Positions 1 to 12,100 of a stretch of 64,000 nucleotides of DNA are shown piece by piece. The notes below the pieces were generated by a model, which saw only the letters and a program-made list of their open reading frames with translations, was not told the DNA's origin and searched no databases. This stretch comes from Saxidomus purpurata (taxonomy: Eukaryota; Mollusca; Bivalvia; Venerida; Veneridae), in contig JAFMSR010000002.1 in assembly GCA_022818135.1 (NCBI GenBank), forward strand, positions 59,723,523 through 59,787,522. The letters are read 5' to 3'. Positions within the stretch are counted from its first letter, which is position 1. Each line of letters starts with the position of its first letter. The position numbers were made by a program, and so were the translations under genes.

Positions 1-68
1 ATAACTTTAAGGTTCATGTAAGTATGATTAAAATATCTGCTGCACCCTGATGTATTTACTGTACTCAC

Positions 69-199
69 ATCATCTCTTTGCCATCTGCTAGGTATGAGTG
101 GTCGTGCTCTATCTATACATATAACTTTTCCCATCTCCTCATAGCTTGGGTCAGATGGCACCAAATCTTGATATGGTATCGCTTGTTCATCTACAGCTC
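69..199 (-). CDS. BMPR1: BMPR1 coding exon 10 (kinase C-lobe)
   Basis: Codes for residues 434-477 and contains [15 protein letters not shown] and RPLIPSRWQ, conserved C-lobe text of type I receptors. The acceptor is AAATAG|GAGCTG and the donor GATGAT|GTGAGT, leaving phase 0. The next exon should start with the conserved Cys-Leu region and is outside the window; bases 1-68 are intron. Confidence 0.95.
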
Positions 200-3100
200 C
201 TATTTATCAAACAAGTTGTGATTTTAGAAGCTAATTTAATCCTAAACATGCTACATTTCAAAAAATGGACTCATCCAATCTTTCAATTTGGGCGCTACCA
301 ATAATCGTTCAAAGGGGTGGCCAGTATAAATTTACTCACTCAACGGCCTACAGTGCAGACAATGTTCAGACTGCATTGATACAGGGTTCAAATTTAGCTT
401 TTTTTTCTACTAGCTAAAATTAGCTAGTGGTTTTTTAATTCACTAGCTAAATAAAAAAGCTACTAGCTAAAATCAAACAACAATTTTTATTAACTTTAAA
501 CATGTCAAAACTTTAATACTATAATTCATATAGACTACAGTACAGACCTGGAGGATTATGCAATAAACGAGGTGTCGAGTTTTTCACTCCACACTTCGCG
601 TGAGTAACTTGGAGACAAATAGCGCGACTTCGAGTGAGCTTGGAGTGCCTGAAGTGACTTCGCGTTTGGGGGATATGAAGTCACTTCGCGCAGGGTCCGT
701 ATATTACACGGACCCTTCTTCGCGGGAGTAAAATCGCGGCACTTCGAGTGATTTTACAGGTAAAGGAACGGGTTAACGGGTCATAAAAATGAAATATATT
801 ATATCCGGTAGAAATTTATTTTAATGAACTTCTATACATGAAGTGTTTTTGAGTTGTATGCATATTACATTCAAAGATATTTGTCGACCGACGTACATTT
901 ATATAGCGTGTTCAAAATATTTAATCACCAAAAATAAAACTTACTCATAACATTATTTGTTCCAAACTATTATTTCTATAATCCAAAATTATTAGACTAT
1001 TGTCTATAATTACTTTTTCATATCTCAAACTGTCAAATATCTCGGTCTGTTTGATGCCACGTGCTTCACCAAGATCAAACAAAACTCACATGTACAATGT
1101 GCGTCGGCGTTTGTTCTTTGATCTCGTAACACCTGCAGCTTTATTTCTATTTATAAAAGAGGCTGAAGTAAAAAAAAAAAAAATTCGGCAAAGGTTATTC
1201 ATTAGAATGAATAGTGGAAAAACGTTGGCTTTGATAGTTGATGAAACAATATTAATGACAAAAAAAAAAAACGGACACGCTGAAACGCCGCGATTTTCTT
1301 TAAAACAGAACATTTTTAGAACAATTGCAATGGGAATGTTAATTGATAAATACTATGTGCATTCACAACTCAGGTGTGTCATACAGCTTGGATTTGCAAA
1401 CAAATTCAAAATTGACTGAATTAGTACGATAGGCCATATTTTTCACAACAATCGCGAGTGACAATTCTAAGAGACCAATTAATACATCGGAATTTTAACG
1501 GAAATAAATATTCTAGATCAACATAAAGGTGATAAATATTTTAGGTTCTGACAAAAAAAATAACTCGATGCTTTTGAAACAACAAACAAAAACAACATAA
1601 CATTGCAAACAGTGGCGGCAATTATCAACGAAAAACGTCGTATCTGTCCGAAGGTTCCGAAATGATCGACTATGGAAACAGCGATCTATTTTAGGACTGT
1701 TATACACCCAGTTACGACTGAAACTACATTTTCATGAATATTTTTAACTTAGCTTATTTACAGTAATATTTTTCTCGTAAATTATGACATTTAAATGATT
1801 TGGTTGGCATTTAATTGACTCGCTAAAAGATGCGAGTTCGTTTTACAGCCACTCGCTATTCTAAATTTCCACTCGATTTTAGCGAGTATGCGTGTCTAAA
1901 TTTGAACCCTGTGATATGCACGCTAATCATGATCTACACTTGCAGCAAAGGCAACATCACTTGCATTCAACAAGGGGAGGCAACTCGCAATGAAATAACT
2001 ATACTTCATAAAAGTGCAAGTACCTTGCAATGAAATATTATTTTGTCAATGTGGAATTCTGATGGCACCAGAATATCAATAAATGTAATTAGAAATTAAC
2101 TAAAATCCTCTAGTCTCCAAACGAAATTGAAATAATTATCTTGACAACATAAAAGACATACATTTCTGATTACAATGGAAACCTTCAGACTAGACACCAA
2201 TATTTTTGCTTAAATATCTAAAGACAAGTTTTCATCTAATCCTGGTATTTATACTGCAGTATTTATTGGCAACATGCAAGAACAGGAAGTGTTGTGTTTG
2301 AGTGACATTTACGAGTTTCATTGAGACATTTTCAACAGTATTTCCAATATTTATCCAGAGTCGCTTCAACAATTTTCTTTGAATTCTGGCTCAATGATGA
2401 TTCATCAAACAATTCTGTGTTAGTTTTAAATTATTACCTCTAAAACCAACAAAATTCTTGAACCTTTCGTTTTATGTACACAAAAATAATCCAGTCTGCT
2501 TACTTTGTATTAACAAAAGAAGAGAGAATGGGATCACTGATCAAATATGTATCTGATATTTTCTTTCTCAGGTTTGCACAAAAATATATATGACTGTTAC
2601 TACCAGTAAGTGAAGGGGTCTCATTTTTAACATCAGACACATTTAGCGATTCCTCCATATCACTGAAAATTACATGTGCCACTTCATTCCGATATAAAAG
2701 TGGTTTTCTTTTTTACTTTAATTTGTTTAATACCCAAGTATACTTGAAGTTTGTTTTACCGTTTACTATTTAATGCAAATGCTTCTTGATGTGTATAGCA
2801 GGGAGTGACCTGTGATGAGATTTGGGTGACACAGTCTCCCAACATTGTCAGGCTCCTCTTGTGTTTCATGTAAGGTAATATATTAAAGGCTTTACAATGA
2901 ATATATGGGAAAATACTGTATATTAAGTCAATGACTTCTCCACAAAAAGGCAGAAAGCGGACAGAATTTATTTTTGTTTTCACTGTCTGGAATGAACTCT
3001 GCTATAACTAAATGTAACTAGAGCTATCACTAAATGTGATTAATACCCCCAAAAGGATTGCTTTATAAACTGAAGAAGTTCGTAGTAACATAATACCTTG

Positions 3101-6100
3101 CAAACAAACTAAAAAGAGATATTGTTCTTAGAAGTTCCTCTCATTGTGCTTGACCATTGTATGAAGTTGTATTGAATTCCAACTTGTAGTTTTCTAAAAA
3201 AGGCTCCAGACAGGGAAAAGTAACAAAGGGCAATAACACTGTAATTAGTCAAGATGGAGTTATGGTTCCTGTGCACTGGACTCCCTCTCACTGTGCTTGA
3301 CCATTGTATGAAGTTGTATTCAATTCCAACGAGAAGTTTTCAAATTATGCTCGGACAAGGAAAAGTAACAAAGGGTAATAACTCTGTAATGAGTCAAGAT
3401 TGAGTTATGGTTCCTGTGCACTGCACTTCCTCTGAATGTACTTGACCATTGTATGAGGTTGTACTGAATTCCAACTAGTAGTTTTCAAGTTATGCTTCGG
3501 ACAAGGAAAAGTAACAAAGGGCAATAACTCAGTAAATATTCAAGATAGAGTTATAGTTATTGTACAGTGCACTTCCTCTGAGTGTGCTTGATCATTGTAT
3601 GAAGTTGTATTGAATTCCAACTAGTAGTTTTCAAGTTATGCTCCGGACAAGGAAAAGTAACAAAGGGCAATAACTCTGTAATTAGTGAAGATGGAGTTAT
3701 AGTTCTTGTGCACTGCACTTCCTCTCAATGTGCTTGACCATTGTATGAAGTTGTATTGAATTCCAACTAGTAGTTTTCAAGTTATGCTCTGGACAAGGAA
3801 AAGTAACAAAGGGCAATAACTCTGTAATTAGTCAAGATGGAGTTATGGTTCTTGTGCACTGCACTTCCTCTCAATGTGCTTGACCATTGTATGAAGTTGT
3901 ATTGAATTCCAACTAGTAGTTTTCAAGTAATGCTCCGGACAAGGAAAAGTAACAAAGGGCAATAACTCTGTAATTAGTGAAGATGGAGTTATAGTTCTTG
4001 TGCACTGCACTTCCTCTCAATGTGCTTGACCATTGTATGAAGTTGTATTGAATTCCAACTAGTAGTTTTCAAGTTATGCTCCGGACAAGGAAAATGCAAC
4101 AGACCGCCCGACCGACCGACCGACCGACCGACCGACCAACCACCGGGTGACTCCTATATACCCCCCTAAACTTCGTTTTGGGGGTATAATAATCAGAAAT
4201 GCATCATAGAAAAAGCATTACAACCAGTGAAAACTGACTTGGTAAAGTGAAGATAACTTCTGTCACTGCCTTTTTAAGACCAAGAACAGGGCAGTTAAAT
4301 TTTCTAACAGAAAAACATACAATAAAACACAAAAAGCAGTATCATCCCTCCATACAGAAGTAACCTATGCACTAGAGATGTACAAATAACTTTGAAACTA
4401 CACCTATTTTACTGCAAGCATCTACAACAAGAATGCATTACACTCATACCTACCTGTATCTAATAACTTTGAAACTATCAACAAAAGTAATCAAAACCAG
4501 AGTATTGACCTGGTTTAGCTCTCCTAAACTACACAACTGTTCAGGATTACTCAAAGGGAAGTAACCTATTTCCAAATCGCACATTTTGTCTCTCAAGATT
4601 TCTGCCTACTTCATGCACTATCATTTCCTTCAACTGACATTTGGAATTTATGACTATCTGTTCTGTTAACTGTTCCCTTACTGGGACCCCAAGTGGCATT
4701 ACATGTATTAAAGTTAGTATAGCACTTGTACTTTAGACATACAGCTATAATACAGTCACAGCAACTGAAATGTCACTACATCAGTAAGTAAATAATAAGC
4801 TTCATTTATGCTTACTACATGTAGTTATATTATTATTTTTAAATTCTTGTCTACAGCCATACGGATTTGTTGTTTGAGTATCCTTTACTTTCACCCGATA
4901 TTAATATTGTCAATTATCTATCGCCAAGTTGAAGACAATAGGTAAAAGTATGCTTTAATGAATCTTTCTGATGAGGATGAGCTCCCTTTGATCTAATTAC
5001 CCTTAATTAAGAACAAAAGGGCACATCTTGTTATAATGAACAATTTGCGAAGTTTGAAGATGAAAATGACAGCATTTTCAACCTGTATGTTGACATTACA
5101 CACAACAGATGGCCTAACAAACTGATTGACAATGGAATAATCATGTTTTCCATTGGCTCAGGTAGACATAAACATTTCTCTGCACCACACTTACCTCCTA
5201 CTTCTGTTCTTTTTGCAATCTCCCACAAACACAGACCAAAAGAATACATATCACCCTGTTTGTATGCATCAAACGAATATTTATTTATAGATTCATCTAA
5301 CACCTCAGGAGGCATGTAGCGTTTTGTTCCCTGTCTTGTGTTTGGTGCTACATCAACCTCACCGGTTTCACTGAAATATATATAGCTAAATTTAGGAACT
5401 ACCTTAAAGTTTTAACACAATTTCATACAGTGTTGGTTATCACATGATAAATTATGGTCCAATATTATGCAGCCATCTCACTAAGTTTCATAAAAATCAA
5501 ATGGAAAATGTAACTTGTATTAGTGGGAAGAACTTTGCTATAATTTTGCCAAGATCTTACTGTTGCAGTAGTATTGTGTAGTCAGTCTACATTATTACTT
5601 GGAAAAGTGAAGAAATGAAGATGACAGTGTTAATACAGTTATATAAAAAGGGAATTTTGATAAAACAAGGGACCATAGCTCCTGACTTGACAGTCCAATT
5701 TGGCTCACAACTGTTTTCATGGAGATTACATGGCCATGCACATTTCTCCAAGAAAGATTTTGATTCCTCGTGAAATGTGGATTAGAGTGTTAAAGAAATA
5801 CTGCACTAGGTCAATAACAGCAACTTTTGTTAAAGCAGGAGCATAAACAGTTGATAAACTTGCACGATTTAGTCGTTAAATGATCTTCATTCAGATCTTA
5901 TGGTCATAAATTTTGTGTCCAAATTTGATTAAGATTTCTTCAGAGATGCAGATGCTATATGTCAAAGGTAAGTTTGATTAAAACTGCTTCAGCAATGTGG
6001 GTGCCAGAGTCTACATAAAGTAATTGTGGATAATGAACATTTATGGATCCCAAGTTATCAATGGCACATGGGGACGACTTTGACAGTTCAAACCACAGGC

Positions 6101-9100
6101 TCTGAAACATAGGTACAAATGCAACTAACCTGACATATTTCACTGCCAGTCCTAGGTCAGCTATACAACAACTCCCATCCTTCTTCACTAGAATGTTTTT
6201 TGTTTTCATATCTCTATGAGCAATTGCTGGTTTTCCTACAGGAGAAAAACACAACAGTTCAATAATTAAAACAGACAAAATATTCTTGTAATTTTCTGCT
6301 TTTACAAGCTTCAACATTACCTAGCAAACTTAACTACATGTATAATAATAGACACTTTGTTTTACAGTATTAGCCAATCTTTCATATCGATAATATTCCA
6401 TGCAACCAGTCAAGGGACACAACAAAAAAGGCACTTTAATGGTGGTTCCTTAACACAAGCAGGTTATCACAAAACAAAATAAGTACTCTAAACTTTGTCA
6501 AACAAAATCAAACAATTGAGAAACTTCTATGCATACCTCGTGTACCAAATATTTCTGTATGTAAGTGTGACAAGCCACAGGCAATGGAATGAGCTAATTT
6601 TAGCATGTCGTGATGATCAAGCGTATTCTCGGTGAGGTAATCGTACAGTGAACCATTGTCATGATAGTCTGTAATCAGGAACAGCTGGGTCCAAGAACCC
6701 GTCCCTTTAATATCAGCAGCTATAAAACCTGTAATGATTCAAACATAACAGTGACATGAAAGCCAGATTTCTTTTATAAGAAGCAGCTGTTCACACATCA
6801 AGTAGAGATTGTTTGCACGAAAAAACATATGTCTCCAATACCCATGACCTTAATCTTTGAGCAAGTGACCCCAAATTATTATGTGCACAACTAGATTTCA
6901 TACTGATGCTTCCAGCAAAATTTGAGGAAAATCCAGCATTGGGTTTTGGAGAAGCTCAGACAAGATTTCGTTTTCAAGACCCTGCGATCTTGACCTTTGA
7001 ACTAGTGACCCTAAATTATAATACACACAACTAGATTTCAACCTGATTGTCCCTGCGCGGACAACAATTTCTGTTTTCAAGGCCCAGTGACCTTGACCTT
7101 TTGGCTAGTGATCTCAAAATATTGTATGCACAAACAGAAGACTTCATACTAATGCTTCCTGCAAAAAAGCACGGACAATATTTTCTGTTTTCAAGATCGC
7201 ATGACCATTAAGCTTGTGACCCCAATTAATTATACAATGTATGCACAACTAGACTTCAAACTGATATCAAGAAAATTCAGGAAGTGGTTAAAAAGAGGAT
7301 GCAGACGATATTTTCTGATTTCAGCCCCTATGACCATAACATCTTCAAAGTCCCATAACTACTTAACAAGAGGGCCATGATGGCCCTGTATCGCTCACCT
7401 GTCTACCATTGGCAAAAATAAAAAGGTTATTAATAGCAGAAAGGATCAATTTTTACCTTTGGCTCATGATATCCTCTTAATAAGCCTATGTAAAATCAAA
7501 AGACCCCCCCCCCCAGGCAGGGTTAATTTTGACCCTGAGGTCAGGATTTGAACAATCTTGGTAGAGAGTCAATTATTGCCACATGCTGAATATCTAAACT
7601 CTAGGCCTCATTATTTTGCTGTCTGATCATGATCTGCACTGTTGGCTATTCATTTTTTTGCTGTCTGATCATGATCTGCACTGTAAGCTATTCATTGTAT
7701 GTTGGCTGGTCATGATCTGCACTGTCAGCTTTTTATTTTTTGCTGTCTGATCATGATCTGCACTGTTTGCTATGCATTATTTAGCTGTCTGATCATGATC
7801 TGCACTTTCATAATTTAGCTGTCTGATCATGATCTGCACTTTCATTATTTTGCTGTCTGATCATGATCTGCACTTTCTGACAAATTTCAAGGATATCTGG
7901 GCTGAAAATGTAACATCTAGAGTGTTAACAAGGTTTTTCCATATTTGGGCTGTGACCTAGTTTTTGACCCCAGATGACCCATTGAACTTGGGCTAGAAAT
8001 CAACTTAACAACCTTTCTGACAAATTTCCAGGATATTTGGGCTGAAAATGTTACCTCTAGAGTGCTAACAAGGTTTTTCCATATTTGGGCTGTGTGACCT
8101 AGTTTTTGACCCCAGGTGACCCATATTAAAACTTGAGCTAGAAATCATAGAAACAACCTTTCTGACAAATTGCCAGGATATTTGGACTGAAACAGTAGCC
8201 TCTAGAGCCTTAACAAGATTTTTCTATTTTTGGGCTCTGCGACCTAGTTTTTGACCCCAGATGACCCATATTCGAACTCGTCCGAGTAATTACTGGGACA
8301 AACATCCTGACAAAGTTTCGTGACAACTGAGGAAAAAATGTGACCACTAGAGTGTTAACGAACTAAATGTGGACGGACGACGGACGACGTCCGACGGACG
8401 ACGGACATTCATCGATCCTAATAGCTCACCCTGAGCCAGCTCAGGTGAGCTAAAAAGTCAAAGAAGAGGAAAATCATGATGAGTTTTAGTAAAATCCATC
8501 AAGGCGTGGTTGAGTTGCTCGGACAAACTTTGTGATGGACAGCACCAAATTAATATGTCTTCCACCACTAAGTGGGTGACATTATTATTCAGTCTGACGA
8601 GACCCATTCTCAGTGTCATAAAAACTAAATTTTGTGTCAGTTATATCTTTTAAGCTACATGTTCCAAAGAAGCGAACAGTATTTGCAAACTTAAGACATA
8701 ATCTATGGTTTTGGTTTGTATTTGCAAGACTCTCTAAGGAAAAATTGATAGGGAATTACAATTAATCATACCAATTCTGATTCAAGACTCAAGCCAGTTT
8801 TCATTTAGTCGTCTCTTATAGATAAAACAACTTAAGATGGAAAATCTATTTTTGATGCTTTATTTGCTGACAAGAACAACGCGTTACCACTGGAAACTAG
8901 ACCGATTCAGCATTTAAGTGAAAAACAAATGTTGCATACCTAGGATATTGTCATGTCGTAACAGAACAGTCTGATAAAGTTCTGCCTCTCGATGCCAACT
9001 GTTTTCTTCAGTGGTAAGAAATATTTTCACTGCTACATTCTCTCCCCTCCACTTTGCTTTATAAACTTCACCATATCGTCCTTTACCAATTGACTTTGTC

Positions 9101-9137
9101 AGCTGGATCTGCTTGGCTATAGTTCTTTGAACCTTTA

Positions 9138-9176
<39 letters not shown>

Positions 9177-12100
9177 GAAATGTTACTATTACAAATACAT
9201 GAATTTGACAATCTTGCAAATTTTTTTTTACTGTGAGTGATCAGTAAACATGTCATATTTCTTAAATTTAGATACCGTTTCCTGCTACCATATAACAACT
9301 TTACCCATTACCATCTTAACATTAAATGAGGAAGACACTGCCTTACAAAATACTGTACATTTGTATTTGGTGAAAAAGCCTTATATTCTCTGGGCTGTAC
9401 TGCTAAACTGATGCTTCATAACTTGCACTACTTAAAGGAAATATAAACTACATCTGTAAAGTGTAATAAATGATGCTGACTACGTAATCTTTTAGCCTTG
9501 TTTCTGGATAAATGACACTTAAACTAGTATGAGTAGGGAATGTTATTTAGTTTCTTCATGAATGATTATGCCAGTTAGAGTATAATTTTTACGAAACGTA
9601 TCGTTTTTATGCAAATGATCAATGCCTGGAATTTGTCAGGTATCTATGTAAATCATTTATGTTTTATAAGTCTACAAGAACATTCATCATTGTTCTGAAA
9701 TATTAGAAGACAAATATACACAGATGTAAATGCCTTGAAATATAATCCATAATGTGTAAACCTAACACTCCATCAGAACGGATAATTTACCAGTAAAGGC
9801 AGCCCAGATCCACTTCCTGAAGAATGGTCTATCATTTCTGATAAAGTCTCATCTTGGGGCAGAATAACTTCCTTCTCTATGTCATTGATCATCTCCTGTT
9901 GCTCTATTTCTCTTTTCCGAAACCTTCAAAATGGAAAACAGCGGAATAATTGAGCATTTCTAGCCTTGTTTCTCATGGGAATATGAGAAAGAAGATATTG
10001 AAAATCAGCCGCTGCTACAAATGCATGCCAAAATGCAATTAAAACACCTTTAGCTAGTACAGGGAGCTATACTTGTATTTAAGTTCCGTGCATAAAGACA
10101 GGCAATATTTCATAAACAGACGGTATGTTATTAGAAAAGGGTAATAACAAAACCAAAGAACATTTTCTTCTTTTCATTTTGTATAAACTTGTAGTCTTTC
10201 TAAGATACAATGGAATATTGTACACAATGCAATCTCTTTGAGGCTAATTCCATCTGGAGTGAGTCTTGACAGAGATTAAGGTAGTGGATGACAAAAACTA
10301 GAGCTTTATTCGCCAAAATCTTTGAACATCAATATCTTTTTTATTATTAGAAATTATTAGAGCATATGTTTTGCATGTCATATTTATAATCTGAATATTT
10401 GACTGAAGTTTCATGTAAATCTTTCAAAAGGTTAAAGAGATAAAGTCTCATGACCTTTGATCCAACTAGAACTATCACTGAAGGTGATGAATACCCCCCG
10501 AACATCCCACTGACACAGTATTTAAAATTTATGTAGTATTTGATGCTTTAATTATTGGACCTGCACATCTGTGAAATATAATTAAATTTTGACCAGCGGG
10601 TTTGGAGATTAAAAGCACACAAGTGACAGGAAATTGTCACAAAACCAGGTTTTCATTTTCCAGTCTGCTGGCCGAGCGCAAATGTATTCTTCTATATATA
10701 ACATATGTGGAAAAAAAGCAAAGGGCCATAATTCAGGCAAAAATTATTTTAAAAAAAAAAGAAAGAAAAAAAACAAGAAAAAAAGAAAGAAAAAAAAACA
10801 AAAAAAACTTGCTCTGTGTGGGGTTTGAACCGCTGGTCTCATGAGAAATTTTGTCATCTTACTGTAACAGAATACTCCAAAGTATACAGGACTGGTAATC
10901 TATTCTAAAAATAGACAGTAATAACAGAGTATTCTCCCTTTTATAATAACAGAGTATTCTCCCTTTTATATATACTTAAATAAGGAGACACAAAATTGCT
11001 AATGGACGGACGGACGGACGACCAGGGGCAGAACATTATGTATTCAATATTCTTTAGTTAACAATTATAGTTCTGTGAAAGTTTGGTTGAAATCCCTTGA
11101 GAAATGTAGGAGTTGCACACAGAAGTGTATTTCTCTGTATATATTACATTATGTGGAAAAAAACAAAGGCCCATAATTCTGTCAAAAATGATCAAATCAC
11201 AAAACCCCGACAATATGCGCCAGGGCACTTGGTGACAATAATTCTGTGAAAGTTTGGTTGAAATCCGTTGAGAAATGTAGGAGGAGTTGCGCACAGAAGA
11301 ATTACATGTGAAAAAAAACAAAGGGCCATAATTCTGTCCAAAATGACCGAATCACAAAACCCCGACAATATGCGCCAGGGCACTTTATGACAATACTTCT
11401 GTGAAAGTTTGGTTGAAATCCGTTGAGAAATGTAGGAGGAGTTGCGCACAGAAGAAATTGTTTACGCCCGCCCGCCCGCCGACATACCCCAATCTAATAA
11501 CCAGGATTTTTCCTTCGGAAAACCTGGTTAACAAGATTTTACTATCTCAAGCCCCTGTGACCTTTGATCTAGTGACCCGAAACATGGACCATGCACAACT
11601 AGTTATTGTACTTATCACTTCTATGAAGTATCATGAAATTCTGACCAGGGGTTTTGAAGATTTAGCGTCCACAAGATTTTACCATCTCGAGTCCTTGTGA
11701 CCTTAACCTTTGACCTAGAGACCCGAAACCTGGACCATGCACAACTAGGCATTGTACTTATCACTTCTGTGAAGTATCATCAAATTCTGACCAGGGGTTT
11801 TGGAGATTTAGCGTCCACAAGATTTTACCATCTCGAGTCCCTGTGACCTTGACCTTTGACCTAGAGACCCAAAACCTGGACCATGCACAACTAGGCATTG
11901 TACTTATCACTTCTGTGAAGTATCATCAAATTCTGACCAGGGGTTTTGGAGATTTAGCGTCCACAAGATTTTACCATCTTGAGTCCCTGTGACCTTGACC
12001 TTTGACCTAGAGACCCAAAACCTGGACCATGCACAACTAGGCATTGTACTTATCACTTCTGTGAAGTATCATCAAATTCTGACCAGGGGTTTTGGAGATT

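Noticed and set aside
1000..1419. 139-codon plus-strand open frame
   Set aside because: It lies inside the hAT-like element and shows no transposase motif; poly-Lys stretches come from A runs.
2500..2682. Minus-strand frame with acceptor TTTTCAG and donor CTG|GTAGTA that would make a 59-bp exon
   Set aside because: 59 is not a multiple of three and it would fall inside the conserved kinase C-lobe, breaking the frame; no BMPR1 match.
5031..5315. 94-codon frame ending past exon 9
   Set aside because: Only 5195-5370 is exon; the rest is read-through into the intron beyond the GTAAGT donor.
7607..7880. Possible CRISPR-like array
   Set aside because: Spacers are short, similar to each other and of unequal length, and the DNA is a eukaryotic intron; it is a tandem repeat.
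9791..9923. TGF-beta/activin type I receptor (ALK4/5/7) instead of BMPR1
   Set aside because: The GS-side text, the start [10 protein letters not shown] and the L45 loop follow BMPR1-type receptors, not the ALK4/5/7 group.
10602..10844. Lys-rich plus-strand frames
   Set aside because: Produced by an A-rich stretch in a pearl-like element.
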